Source: Desulfonauticus sp. 38_4375 (GTDB taxonomy: Bacteria; Desulfobacterota; Desulfovibrionia; Desulfovibrionales; Desulfonatronovibrionaceae). From it: a stretch of 64,000 nt of DNA. The first letter of the stretch is position 1; every line of letters starts with the position of its first letter. The position numbers and the translations under genes were made by a program. The stretch lies in NCBI GenBank assembly GCA_001507915.1, contig LGER01000003.1, positions 1 through 64,000 on the forward strand, given 5' to 3'. The notes under the pieces were generated by a model, which was not told where the DNA came from, searched no databases, and worked only from the letters and a program-made list of their open reading frames with translations. Below, one piece after another: positions 27,195 through 36,374 of this stretch.

Positions 27195-29930
27195 ATGTTT
27201 AAATCTAAATTGCTTAGAAAAGTTATAGGTATTATTCTGTTATTTTTTTCTATTTATGCTATAGTTGTTACTTTTTACCTTTCCTTTTTTATTAGAGAAA
27301 AGTGCATCAACAATTATTTACAAAAAGCAGACTCTATTATATCCTCTATTTCCTATTCTTTACCAGAAATTTTATCTTCTGGAGATTTATCCAGGATTCA
27401 GGCACTTGTAAATCAATTTTTACAGGTACAGGGTATAGGTTATGTCCTGGTTATGGATAAACAAGGGGAGGTTATAGCTCATACTTTTGTCCCAGCTCCT
27501 CCTTTAACTGTTATTACTCAAAGTAAAATAGAAAAAAACAAAGTTGAGCCCATATATATTCAGATAGACGGAAAAAAATATATTCAAATAAAGAAAAGCG
27601 TACTTTTAGGTGAAGCTGGATATATTGTAATTGGAATAAAATATGCAGAGATTCAGAAAGAAATAATGAATTTTATTTTTAAGGTAAATATTTTTAACCT
27701 TTTAGGCCTAGTGATTATTGTTTTAATTACAATTTTCTTTATGAGAAAAATTATTTATCCTCTCAAAGAACTTACAGATTTTGCTTATAAAGTAAAAAAA
27801 GGAGAATTTAACGCAATCTTCTCCAAGAAAAGTGATGATGAGATAGGATATCTAGCTATAGTTTTTGAAGATATGGCCCAGGAATTGGGAAGATTTTTTG
27901 ACAAATTAAAGATAAGTATTAGCAATGCAACAGAAGAACTAGAAGATGTTATAAATTATTTAACTGTTATTATGGATACTATGGCTGATGGTTTGGTTGT
28001 AACTGATTATAATTTAAATATATCTCAATACAATAATTCTTTTAAAGAGATATTTAAGATTAAAGAAAATAATCTTATAACTAAAAATTTAAAAAATATA
28101 CTTGGGTTTGATTTAATTCAAAACCTTGATTTAGAGAGTTTAAAAGAACAGTCTATGATAGAATTTGGTTATAATGTTGAGAAAGAGGATAAGTATATAG
28201 AGTGTATTTTAACTTCTGTTGAATTAAAGTGTGAAAACAGTCTGGTTTTTATTTTTAGGGATATAACGGAAAGAAAAAGGGCAGAAGAAGATTTGCAACT
28301 TTTAAACCAGAACTTAGAACATTTGATACTGGAAAGAACCAAGAGGTTACAGGAAATAAATCTAAGATTAAATCAAGAAATAGAAGCGAAATCCAGGATA
28401 GAAAAGGATTTAAAAGCAGAAAAGGACCTTTTCCAGTTGACCTTAGCTGGGATAGGAGATGCTGTTATTACCACAGATATCAAGGGAAACATTTTGTTTA
28501 TGAATAAGACAGGGGAAGAGATGATTGGTATTGAGCTGGAAAAGGTAAAGAATTCTTTTTTTACTGATTATATTTATCTTTATGAGCAGGAAGAAAATTT
28601 ACTCTGTCCGGTTAAACAGGTTTTAACTAAAGAAAAGAACTGGGAAAGTGATAAATTGTATTTAGTAAATCACAAAGATAAAAAGATTCCTGTGGAAGTG
28701 AAAGTTTTTCCTGTAAGGGGATTTTCTGCTGAAATGGTGGGGACAGTAGTAGTAATTAAAGATATTTCTGAGAAAATTCAGTTAGAGCAGGAAAGGTTGC
28801 GTAAAGAAAAGTTAGAAGCTCTGGGCGTGGTAGCTGGTGGCATTGCCCATGACTTTAACAATTTACTTACCATAATTTTAAATCATCTTAATTTTTTGCG
28901 CTTAACCAGGCCAGAGGAAAAGGAAAAGCTTGTTGAGCAAATAGAAAAAGTGGAAAAGATTATTCTAAGAGCCAAGCAGCTTACTTCCCAGTTCCTCACT
29001 TTTGCTAAGGGTGGAGAGCCAGTAAAAGAAGCTGTAAAAGTGGATAAGATAATAAAGGAAACAGCCCATTTTTTACTTAAAGGTAGTGCAGTAAAAGTGA
29101 GCTTTGATTTTCCCAAGGAAGTGCCACCTGTAAATGTGGATGCCAGTCAATTTGCCCAGGTAATAGAAAATCTGGTTATCAACTCTTTACAGGCCATGGA
29201 GGGCAAAGGTCGTATTCAGATAGGTATGCGAGTAGAAGTCCTGGAGGAAGACAACTTCTGGGAGCTTAAAGCTGGCAAGTATGTGTTTATTTATTTTCAA
29301 GATACAGGGCCTGGCGTGCCCAAGGAAGTTGAAGCTAAAATTTTCGAACCCTATTTCACTACTAAAGCCAAAGGTTCTGGGCTGGGCTTAGCTTCTTGTT
29401 ATTCTATTTTAAAAAGACATGGAGGAAGAATAGTATATAATGCCACTTATTCTCAAGGGGCAGAATTTATTTTGATTTTACCTGTAAGTAAAACCAATAA
29501 TGTTTTGGCTAAAAAAGAAAAGCAAGATGCGCATACCCCGGAAGTATTTTCTGTAAATAAGAGGGTTTTGATTATGGATGATGAAGAGGAAATCCTGGAA
29601 ATATCCAGAGATGTCTTTTCCCTGTTTGGCTTTGACTGTACCTGTGTAAGAAGTGGAGAAGAGGCTTTAGAAAAGTATAAACAGTCTTTGCAAAATAACA
29701 AATACGACCTGGTTGTTTTGGACTTAACTGTCCCGGGTAAGATGGGAGGAAAGGAAACTATCAAGGAGTTGTTAAAAATAGATCCAGAGGTGGTGGCTGT
29801 AGTGTCCAGTGGGTATTCTCAAGACCCGGTTATGGCCAGGTATAAGGAGTATGGATTTAAAGGGGTTTTATCCAAACCCTACTCTTTGGAAGAACTAAAG
29901 AAAATGATTCAGGAACTTCTTTTTCTTTAG
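27195..29930 (+). CDS. hybrid sensor histidine kinase with PAS domains and C-terminal receiver
   Basis: The 911-aa protein has TM1 (residues ~10-32), a periplasmic segment of ~125 residues, TM2 (~160-182), HAMP (~185-240) and two PAS domains (~255-355 and ~415-540). A HisKA domain with VAGGIAHDFNNLL (His552) and HATPase motifs GPGVPKE and GSGLGLA follow. The C-terminal receiver has LMDDEE and phosphoacceptor Asp843 (VVLDLTVPG). It lies 2 nt after the binding-protein gene. No DNA-binding response regulator is adjacent, so output may go through another phosphotransfer partner. Confidence 0.9.
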   Translation: MFKSKLLRKVIGIILLFFSIYAIVVTFYLSFFIREKCINNYLQKADSIISSISYSLPEILSSGDLSRIQALVNQFLQVQGIGYVLVMDKQGEVIAHTFVPAPPLTVITQSKIEKNKVEPIYIQIDGKKYIQIKKSVLLGEAGYIVIGIKYAEIQKEIMNFIFKVNIFNLLGLVIIVLITIFFMRKIIYPLKELTDFAYKVKKGEFNAIFSKKSDDEIGYLAIVFEDMAQELGRFFDKLKISISNATEELEDVINYLTVIMDTMADGLVVTDYNLNISQYNNSFKEIFKIKENNLITKNLKNILGFDLIQNLDLESLKEQSMIEFGYNVEKEDKYIECILTSVELKCENSLVFIFRDITERKRAEEDLQLLNQNLEHLILERTKRLQEINLRLNQEIEAKSRIEKDLKAEKDLFQLTLAGIGDAVITTDIKGNILFMNKTGEEMIGIELEKVKNSFFTDYIYLYEQEENLLCPVKQVLTKEKNWESDKLYLVNHKDKKIPVEVKVFPVRGFSAEMVGTVVVIKDISEKIQLEQERLRKEKLEALGVVAGGIAHDFNNLLTIILNHLNFLRLTRPEEKEKLVEQIEKVEKIILRAKQLTSQFLTFAKGGEPVKEAVKVDKIIKETAHFLLKGSAVKVSFDFPKEVPPVNVDASQFAQVIENLVINSLQAMEGKGRIQIGMRVEVLEEDNFWELKAGKYVFIYFQDTGPGVPKEVEAKIFEPYFTTKAKGSGLGLASCYSILKRHGGRIVYNATYSQGAEFILILPVSKTNNVLAKKEKQDAHTPEVFSVNKRVLIMDDEEEILEISRDVFSLFGFDCTCVRSGEEALEKYKQSLQNNKYDLVVLDLTVPGKMGGKETIKELLKIDPEVVAVVSSGYSQDPVMARYKEYGFKGVLSKPYSLEELKKMIQELLFL

Positions 29931-29959
29931 AAAAGAAAAATTTCTCTGTTTGCAAAGAG

Positions 29960-29988
29960 TTGACAATCCCTTTGTTTGAGAGTAAATG
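29960..29988 (+). promoter_or_regulatory. putative sigma-70 promoter of the tRNA gene
   Basis: A perfect -35 TTGACA (29960-29965) is followed, after 17 nt, by TAAATG, an imperfect -10. Start of transcription would fall near 29995, just before the tRNA at 30005. Confidence 0.45.
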
Positions 29989-30004
29989 CCTTTGTTTACC
30001 TTTT

Positions 30005-30080
30005 GGGCCTATAGCTCAGTTGGCAGAGCTCCCGGCTCATAACCGGATGGTCCCAGGTTCGAATCCTGGTAGGCCCACCA
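30005..30080 (+). tRNA. tRNA with CAU anticodon (elongator Met, or Ile2)
   Basis: A cloverleaf is visible: acceptor GGGCCTA/TAGGCCC, D stem GCTC/GAGC, anticodon loop CTCATAA with CAT, T arm CCAGG TTCGAAT CCTGG, and encoded CCA. It is not an initiator tRNA, because the 1:72 pair is Watson-Crick and the anticodon stem lacks three GC pairs of the fMet type. The outermost anticodon-stem pair is a C/A mismatch. Met versus lysidine-modified Ile2 cannot be settled by eye. Confidence 0.93.
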
Positions 30081-30150
30081 TTTGAGGAGAAACCTTGGAT
30101 AGCAGTTCTAAAGTAGATAAAATAAGCAAACAATTAAAGGTAAAGGAAAA

Positions 30151-30190
30151 GGGTGCTTCCTTAAGCGTAAGAGGGAAGCACCCTTTTTTT
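30151..30190 (+). terminator. strong intrinsic terminator after the tRNA, abutting the nif3 start
   Basis: A 10-bp GC-rich stem (GGGTGCTTCC/GGAAGCACCC) with a ~13-nt loop is followed by seven T. The ATG of the next gene lies only 8 nt after the T run. Confidence 0.88.
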
Positions 30191-30197
30191 ATGCTTT

Positions 30198-31184
30198 ATG
30201 CTAGTAGATGAACTAATTGAAATTATTGAAGAAGTTGCCCCTCTTGACCTGGCTCTTGGTTGGGATCAAAGTGGAGTCCTGGTTGCCAGTCCTCTTCGAG
30301 AAATCAAAAAAATTGCCCTGGCCTTAGACCCTACCTTTAAGACTTTAAATAAGGCCTTAGAACTGGGGGTGGATTTTCTTTTAACCCACCATCCTCTAGC
30401 TTTAAAACCCAGGTTCCCCAATAAAATTGATGGGTACTATCACCTATTACAGGGATTACTGGAAGCCAAAATGTGGTTGTATGCTGCGCATACTTCTCTG
30501 GACGCCAATATTAAAGGGCCTGTTGGTTGGTTGGCCAGCTCTTTGGGTTTGACTAATATTGCTTCTTTGCAACCTGGAAAATCAGAGCAGATATGGAGAA
30601 TACACTTTTCTCCTCCTTTACCTCTTAAAAGGGCTGGTTTTTTAAAGGAATTAAAAGGAGTTTTGGCAAGTTCTGAAGACGAAAGGGGAGTTCATTATTT
30701 AGATATTTATGCTCCAGCCAGGGATTTTGTCCTGGAGCAAATTAATCTCTGGGAAGATTTTAAAGGTCTTGTAAGTTTATATCCTCTTTCTTCAAAGGAG
30801 AAAGGTGGGCTTGGACTTATAGGGGATTTACCCCTTCCCTTTTCACCTGCTGAATTTCTAAATAGGCTCAAGGATATTTTAGAAATAACCTGTTTAAGAG
30901 AGGTGGGAGGCCTTCCCAGGGTAGTAGAAAGGGTGGCTTATTGTCCTGGTTCTGGAGCAGATCTGGGGTTTTCTGCCTTTAAACAGGGGGCTGATGTCTA
31001 TATTACTGGAGATGTTAAATACCATCAGGCCCAGGAACTGGCTGAGCGTGGCTGGGTTTTGGATGTTGGGCACTTTATCCTGGAAGAAAAAATGATGTTC
31101 TCTTTCTATAACTATCTTAAACAAAAGTTAGATGGAGTTGAAGTCTTTTTTATAGAAGGAGAAGATCCTTTTGGGTTTATATAA
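30198..31184 (+). CDS. Nif3-like dinuclear metal-centre protein
   Basis: The 328-aa protein belongs to the Nif3/YqfO (DUF34) family. It has LGWDQSGVLVASP at residues ~20-32, FLLTHHPL with metal-binding histidines (~67-75), AAHTSLDAN, and C-terminal GDVKYHQAQE with DVGHFILEE. Members form hexamers with two metals; some act as GTP cyclohydrolase-related or NAD-linked enzymes, but the role here is unknown. The insert between the two halves is the longer YqfO type. No ribosome site is visible because a terminator immediately precedes the start. Confidence 0.85.
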   Translation: MLVDELIEIIEEVAPLDLALGWDQSGVLVASPLREIKKIALALDPTFKTLNKALELGVDFLLTHHPLALKPRFPNKIDGYYHLLQGLLEAKMWLYAAHTSLDANIKGPVGWLASSLGLTNIASLQPGKSEQIWRIHFSPPLPLKRAGFLKELKGVLASSEDERGVHYLDIYAPARDFVLEQINLWEDFKGLVSLYPLSSKEKGGLGLIGDLPLPFSPAEFLNRLKDILEITCLREVGGLPRVVERVAYCPGSGADLGFSAFKQGADVYITGDVKYHQAQELAERGWVLDVGHFILEEKMMFSFYNYLKQKLDGVEVFFIEGEDPFGFI

Positions 31185-31201
31185 ATTTAGGAGGAGGTAT
31201 A

Positions 31202-31921
31202 ATGTATATTGAACAGATTAAAAAGCTAGTTGTCCTTCAAGATATTGACAACAAACTAATAGCTTATAGGGAAAAGATAGAATCAATTCCAAAAGAACTT
31301 AATGCCTTAAAAGAAGAATTAGAAGAAGTTGAAAAAAAGAAAGCAGAGATACAGGAAAGGTTTGATTTTTTAAATGACCAAAAGATGAAAATGCAAACAG
31401 AGATAGAAGAAAATAATAATAAAATTAAGAAAGTTAAAAATAAATTGATGCTTATTTCTAACCAAAAAGAATATCAAGCAATGATGCGAGAGCTTGATAA
31501 TTTTGAGCGATTAAATAGGACCAAAGAAGAAGAGCTTACTACTGTTTTAGAAGATATAAGTATACATAAAAAAGATTTAGATGAATTGGAAAGTAAAGAA
31601 GATGAATTAAAAAGTAAAATAGAAGTCTTAGAAAAAGAGAATATTACAGCCTTAGATGAAGTAAAAGCAGAAATAGCAAGGTTAGAAAAAGAAAGAGAAG
31701 AATCTTGTGCTTTAATACCTCCTCCTATTCTTGCTAGATATAAATTTATTAGAGATAGATTGAGTCAACCTGTAGTAGTAGCTGTGAGTAATGGTGTATG
31801 TACAGGCTGTTATATTAGTGTTCCTCCGCAAACTTATGTAGAGCTCCAAAAAGGGGAGCAAATTTTAAATTGTCCCAATTGTCAACGCTTGATTTACTGG
31901 GAAGAACACTATTCCAAGTAA
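31202..31921 (+). CDS. coiled-coil C4 zinc-ribbon protein
   Basis: The 239-aa protein is a long coiled coil (residues ~5-180, rich in Lys and Glu) followed by a C4 zinc ribbon (VCTGCYISVPPQ, LNCPNCQRL). This matches the zf-RING_7/DUF164 family often found beside nif3 in delta-proteobacteria. Function is unknown; nucleic-acid or envelope roles have been suggested for relatives. It starts 17 nt after nif3 with a strong AGGAGG site. Confidence 0.83.
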   Translation: MYIEQIKKLVVLQDIDNKLIAYREKIESIPKELNALKEELEEVEKKKAEIQERFDFLNDQKMKMQTEIEENNNKIKKVKNKLMLISNQKEYQAMMRELDNFERLNRTKEEELTTVLEDISIHKKDLDELESKEDELKSKIEVLEKENITALDEVKAEIARLEKEREESCALIPPPILARYKFIRDRLSQPVVVAVSNGVCTGCYISVPPQTYVELQKGEQILNCPNCQRLIYWEEHYSK

Positions 31922-31925
31922 TTAC

Positions 31926-31953
31926 TTGTCAAAATAATTTGTTGTTTTAAAAT
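31926..31953 (+). promoter_or_regulatory. sigma-70 promoter of the RNase P RNA gene
   Basis: TTGTCA (31926-31931), a 16-nt spacer and TAAAAT (31948-31953) lie exactly the right distance before the first base of the RNA (about 31962). Confidence 0.6.
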
Positions 31954-31961
31954 ATAAATCA

Positions 31962-32383
<422 letters not shown>

Positions 32384-32393
32384 TTTTATTACT

Positions 32394-33602
32394 ATGAAAA
32401 ATTATTGGGCCATAATTTTAGCAGCAGGTCAAAGTTCCCGTCTTCAAGAGCAGGGTTTAAAGACCAAGAAACAATTTCTCACCTGGAAGGGATTGCCTTT
32501 ATTTTTTCACTCCCTGGTAAAACTAGCTAATTTTCCTAAGATAAGGGGAGTAGTTCTGGTTTTTTCTGAAAGTGAGCTTTCTCTTTGGCAGGAAAGGGCT
32601 TTGAACTTGGCTTTTGAGCAGGGACTTAATCTTGCTTTGCGTTTTGCTGCAGGAGGCAGGTTGCGGCAGGATTCAGTATTTAATGGCTTGCAACAATTGC
32701 CTGAAGAGTGTGATTGGGTTTTAGTACATGATGGCGCCAGGCCTTTTTTTTCTCTTCAGCTGGTTTCCAGGCTTTTTGATCTGGCAGAAAGTCAGCCTGA
32801 GTTAGCTGGAGTTATTCCTGCGCTTAAAAGCAAAGACACTTTAAAAGAAGTGGAAGCCAACAAGGTAAAAAAGACTCTGGATAGAGATAAAATATTACGC
32901 ATTCAAACTCCGCAACTATTTTCTTTTTCTATTTTAAAACAAGCTCATTTAAAGGCCAGGGAAGAGGGACTGGTGGGCACAGACGATTCTGCTCTGGTTG
33001 AGGCTTTGGGCAGGGAAGTGGGCGTAGTGGAAGGTGAAGAGGAAAATTTAAAGATTACCACCCAAGATGATTTGAAAATGTTAAAAAAAGAAAAAAAAGT
33101 AATTTATAAAAATGGCTTTGGCTATGATGTGCATCGTTATGGAGGCGATAAGCCCCTTATCTTAGGGGGAATTCCCATTTCTGAAAAGATTAAAGTGACA
33201 GCTCATTCGGATGGAGATGTGTTATTTCACGCCCTGACAGATGCCCTTTTAGGTGCCCTGGGAGAAGAGGATATTGGCACCTTTTTCCCAGATACAGAAG
33301 ACACTTATGCCAATATGCCCAGTAGTATTTTTTTTCGGGAAGCTTTGCTTCTGGCCCTGAAAAAGAATTTTCAACTGGTCCACCTGGATTTGACTATTGT
33401 GGCTCAGATACCTAAAATTGCTCCTTTTAAAAGGCAGATTAAGAAGAATTTAATGGGGCTTACAGGACTTGGAGAAGAAGATATTGCCCTTAAGGCTACT
33501 ACAGAAGAAGGGCTGGGATTTACTGGAGCTAAAGAAGGTATTAAGGTTTACGCTCTGGTGACAGTGAAAAAAGAAGAAGAGGTGGAAAATGAAGATTTAT
33601 AA
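32394..33602 (+). CDS. ispDF: bifunctional IspD/IspF isoprenoid enzyme
   Basis: The 402-aa protein fuses MEP cytidylyltransferase to MECDP synthase. IspD is residues ~1-230 (AIILAAGQSSRLQ, WVLVHDGARPF, RIQTPQLF). IspF is ~238-395 (GFGYDVHRYG, ILGGIPI, AHSDGDVLFHALTDALLGAL, TTEEGLGFTGAKEG). Both catalyse successive parts of the MEP pathway. Fused IspDF occurs in alpha-, delta- and epsilon-proteobacteria. The stop overlaps cysS by 14 nt, so they are coupled. Confidence 0.95.
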   Translation: MKNYWAIILAAGQSSRLQEQGLKTKKQFLTWKGLPLFFHSLVKLANFPKIRGVVLVFSESELSLWQERALNLAFEQGLNLALRFAAGGRLRQDSVFNGLQQLPEECDWVLVHDGARPFFSLQLVSRLFDLAESQPELAGVIPALKSKDTLKEVEANKVKKTLDRDKILRIQTPQLFSFSILKQAHLKAREEGLVGTDDSALVEALGREVGVVEGEEENLKITTQDDLKMLKKEKKVIYKNGFGYDVHRYGGDKPLILGGIPISEKIKVTAHSDGDVLFHALTDALLGALGEEDIGTFFPDTEDTYANMPSSIFFREALLLALKKNFQLVHLDLTIVAQIPKIAPFKRQIKKNLMGLTGLGEEDIALKATTEEGLGFTGAKEGIKVYALVTVKKEEEVENEDL

Positions 33603-35049
33603 TTCATTAAAGAGGGAAAAAGAGGAGTTTGTTCCTCTTAGAGATAATGAAGTTAGAATGTATGTTTGTGGTATTACTGCTTATGATTACTGTCATATTG
33701 GACATGCTCGCTCTGCTGTTGTTTTTGATGTTTTAGTTAGGTATCTAAGGGATAAAGGTTATAAAGTCATTTTTGTACGTAATTTTACAGATATAGATGA
33801 CAAAATAATCAATAGAGCCCATAAGGAAAATTTACCCTGGGATGAAGTAGCCAGAAAATATATTGAGGCTTTTTATGAAGACATGGATAGGTTAAATATC
33901 TTGCGGGCAGATATTGAACCAAAGGCTACAGAGCATATTGAGGAAATGATAGAGCTGACTCAAAAGCTAATAGATATGGGTTTTGCTTATGTCACTTCCA
34001 GGGGAGATGTGTACTTTCGAGTGCGTAAATTTAAAACCTATGGAGAGCTTTCAGGTAGAAATATAGAAGAACTGCAAGCAGGCGCCAGAATAGAACCTGG
34101 AGAGGAAAAAGAGGACCCTCTGGATTTTGCCTTGTGGAAAAGTGCCAAACCTGGTGAACCTAAGTGGCCAAGTCCCTGGGGAGAGGGTCGTCCTGGTTGG
34201 CATCTGGAATGTTCTGCCATGAGTGAAAAATATTTAGGACTTCCCTTTGATATCCATGGAGGAGGGCAGGACCTGATTTTTCCACATCATGAAAATGAAA
34301 AGGCCCAAAGTGAAGCAGCTTATTCTACTTCCTTTGTGCGTTATTGGGTGCATAATGGTTTTGTGCAGGTAAATTCAGAAAAGATGTCCAAATCCCTGGG
34401 CAATTTTGTTACCATAAGGGATATTTTAAACAATTACCATCCAGAGGTGCTGAGGTTTTTTCTCTTAACCAAACATTATCGTAGCCCCTTAGATTACAAT
34501 TTGGAAAGTGTAGAAGAAGCTGAAAAGGGATTAAAGCGAATTTATCAAGCAGTAGAAGAACTGGAAGCTATTTTAAGCAATAAAAAGTGGAAAAAGGTAA
34601 AAGTTGATAGTAGTTTAATAGAAGAGATAAAAGAACAACAAGATAAATTTTTTCTTTCTTTAGAAGATGATTTAAATACAGCTAAAGCTATTGGTTATCT
34701 TTTTAATACAGTTAGAATTGTAAATCGTATAGCTACGGATAAGAATTTGCGTAAGGCTGAGCCAATGAAAGATGTTCTGGTTGAAATTAGAGAGTTTTTG
34801 ACCAGAGCAGGCAAGATTTTGGGTGTACTCAATTTAGCTCCAGCAGTATTTTTAGAAGAATTAAAAGACATTCAGCTGAAGAGAAAGAATATTGCCAGGG
34901 AAGAAGTAGAAGCCCTAATTGCCAAAAGGCAAGACGCTAGAAAAAATAAAGATTTTGCCCTGGCTGATTCCTTAAGGGAGCAGTTGGTTGCTTTGGGTAT
35001 AGAAGTAAAAGACACTCCTGCAGGCCCGGTCTGGGAGGTGGTTTCCTAA
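33589..35049 (+). CDS. cysS: cysteinyl-tRNA synthetase
   Basis: The 486-aa class I synthetase has the HIGH-type motif CHIGHARS, VYVCGITAYDY near the N-terminus with a zinc ligand, WHLECSAMS and HHENEKAQSEA (zinc ligands), and the KMSKSLGNF motif. It overlaps ispDF by 14 nt; ispDF-cysS is a recurrent pair. Confidence 0.96.
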   Translation: MKIYNSLKREKEEFVPLRDNEVRMYVCGITAYDYCHIGHARSAVVFDVLVRYLRDKGYKVIFVRNFTDIDDKIINRAHKENLPWDEVARKYIEAFYEDMDRLNILRADIEPKATEHIEEMIELTQKLIDMGFAYVTSRGDVYFRVRKFKTYGELSGRNIEELQAGARIEPGEEKEDPLDFALWKSAKPGEPKWPSPWGEGRPGWHLECSAMSEKYLGLPFDIHGGGQDLIFPHHENEKAQSEAAYSTSFVRYWVHNGFVQVNSEKMSKSLGNFVTIRDILNNYHPEVLRFFLLTKHYRSPLDYNLESVEEAEKGLKRIYQAVEELEAILSNKKWKKVKVDSSLIEEIKEQQDKFFLSLEDDLNTAKAIGYLFNTVRIVNRIATDKNLRKAEPMKDVLVEIREFLTRAGKILGVLNLAPAVFLEELKDIQLKRKNIAREEVEALIAKRQDARKNKDFALADSLREQLVALGIEVKDTPAGPVWEVVS

Positions 35050-35063
35050 GGGGTGATTAGAAT

Positions 35064-35110
35064 AAATAGTTTTCAGATTAAGAATTGAAAATTATTTTAT
35101 TCTTTTTTTA
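35064..35110 (+). terminator. weak AT-rich terminator after cysS
   Basis: A 12-bp stem (AAATAGTTTTCA/TGAAAATTATTT, one G-U pair) with a 10-nt loop is followed by a T-rich run overlapping the end of the convergent ligase gene. The low GC content makes it uncertain. Confidence 0.4.
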
Positions 35111-36356
35111 AGCTTTCTGGCTCCACTAAGACTACTCTGGGAGTCACTCCTAGCCAGAGAGAAATGGAGTGTCTCAAGTTATCTACCAGACCTCTTTGCC
35201 TTTTCATCTGGTCATAAAAGAGTTCTTCTGTAATCCCTATTTTTAGGACCAGTTCATCTTTTTCCTCAGTCCTTATTACTTCCATTTTCCAGGCAACCTG
35301 GGTTTGCAAAATAGAATCCAGGATACTGGCTATGCGCTTGGGAGAGATGTTTATTCCTTTTACTATGAGTACATCATCTACCCGTTCTTTTATGGGCTCT
35401 ATGATTTTAAAAGTCCTGCCACAGGAACACTTCTTGGGTATAATTATGGTTTTATCCCCGGTACGGTAGCGTAAAAGGGGAAAGCCTTCACTGACCAAAG
35501 TGGTAAGTACCAATTCTCCATACTCCCCAGGAGGAAGAGGTTTTAAGGTGTTGGGGTCAATGATTTCTGCTAAAATTACGTCTTCTGCTAGGTGTAAGTG
35601 TCTGTTTTGAGGACATTGATAGGCAATACCTGGCCCTAAGACTGCACTAAGCCCGTAAATATCATAGACCTGGGCTTGAAAAAACTCCTCAATGTCTTTT
35701 TTTAAAGAATCTTCCAGAGGCTCTCCAGTGCTTAAAATGGTTTTTAGGCGCAGTTTGGCCAAGGGATAGATATTCTGGCTCAGTCTATTTTTTAGAATTT
35801 TGAGATAACTGGGAGTGGCAATAAGGCAGGTGGTGCCAAAATCAAGCATCATTTTGATTTGTTTTTCAGTGCGCCCTGCTGAAGCTGGAATGGTAGAAGC
35901 TTTGAGTAAGTGGGCTCCTTCGTGAAAGGAAAAGGCAGCTGTACCCAGACCATAGTTTAAGGTTATTTGGAAAACATCTTCGCTACTTAAATTAAAGTTC
36001 TGGTAGGTCCTTAAGACCAGGCTGGCAATTACCTTCAGGTCGTTTTCTGTAAAGCCAATAACAATGGGATCCTTGTCTTTGCCTGTGGTGGAATGGATGC
36101 GCACAATGTGTCGCAGGTTAATGGCAAACATATCGTAGGGATAGGCTCTGGATAGGTCTTCTTCTGTGGTAAAGGGAAGTTTTTCCAGGTCCTTAAGAGA
36201 AGAAAATTCATCTGGGTCAAAGTTTATTTCTTTAAACCTTCTCTGGTAAAAGGCCACATTTCTTTGAATCCTTTGTAAGGTGCTTTGCAGCCTTTCCAGT
36301 TGAATTTGTCTTAATTCTGCTTCCTCTAAGAATTGATTTTCATAGGTGCAGAGCAT
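35097..36356 (-). CDS. phenylacetate-CoA ligase family (PaaK-like) adenylating enzyme
   Basis: The 419-aa protein has the PaaK layout: LERLQSTLQRIQRNVAFYQRRF, LEKLPFTTEEDLSRAYPY, and the AMP-binding core IHSTTGKDKDP. It also has YGLSAVLGPGIAYQC, GELVLTTL and RYRTGD, and a C-terminal VKGINISPKRI domain. Such enzymes activate aryl acids to CoA thioesters. Substrate is uncertain. It is third in an operon with a LivG-like ATPase and a CoA-disulfide reductase, each 18 nt apart. Confidence 0.85.
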   Translation of the reverse strand: MLCTYENQFLEEAELRQIQLERLQSTLQRIQRNVAFYQRRFKEINFDPDEFSSLKDLEKLPFTTEEDLSRAYPYDMFAINLRHIVRIHSTTGKDKDPIVIGFTENDLKVIASLVLRTYQNFNLSSEDVFQITLNYGLGTAAFSFHEGAHLLKASTIPASAGRTEKQIKMMLDFGTTCLIATPSYLKILKNRLSQNIYPLAKLRLKTILSTGEPLEDSLKKDIEEFFQAQVYDIYGLSAVLGPGIAYQCPQNRHLHLAEDVILAEIIDPNTLKPLPPGEYGELVLTTLVSEGFPLLRYRTGDKTIIIPKKCSCGRTFKIIEPIKERVDDVLIVKGINISPKRIASILDSILQTQVAWKMEVIRTEEKDELVLKIGITEELFYDQMKRQRGLVDNLRHSISLWLGVTPRVVLVEPESLKKE

Positions 36357-36374
36357 AATGATTCATCCTTAAGG

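Noticed and set aside
30005-30080. tRNA considered as initiator tRNA-fMet
   Set aside because: The acceptor has a normal 1:72 pair and no GGG/CCC anticodon stem.
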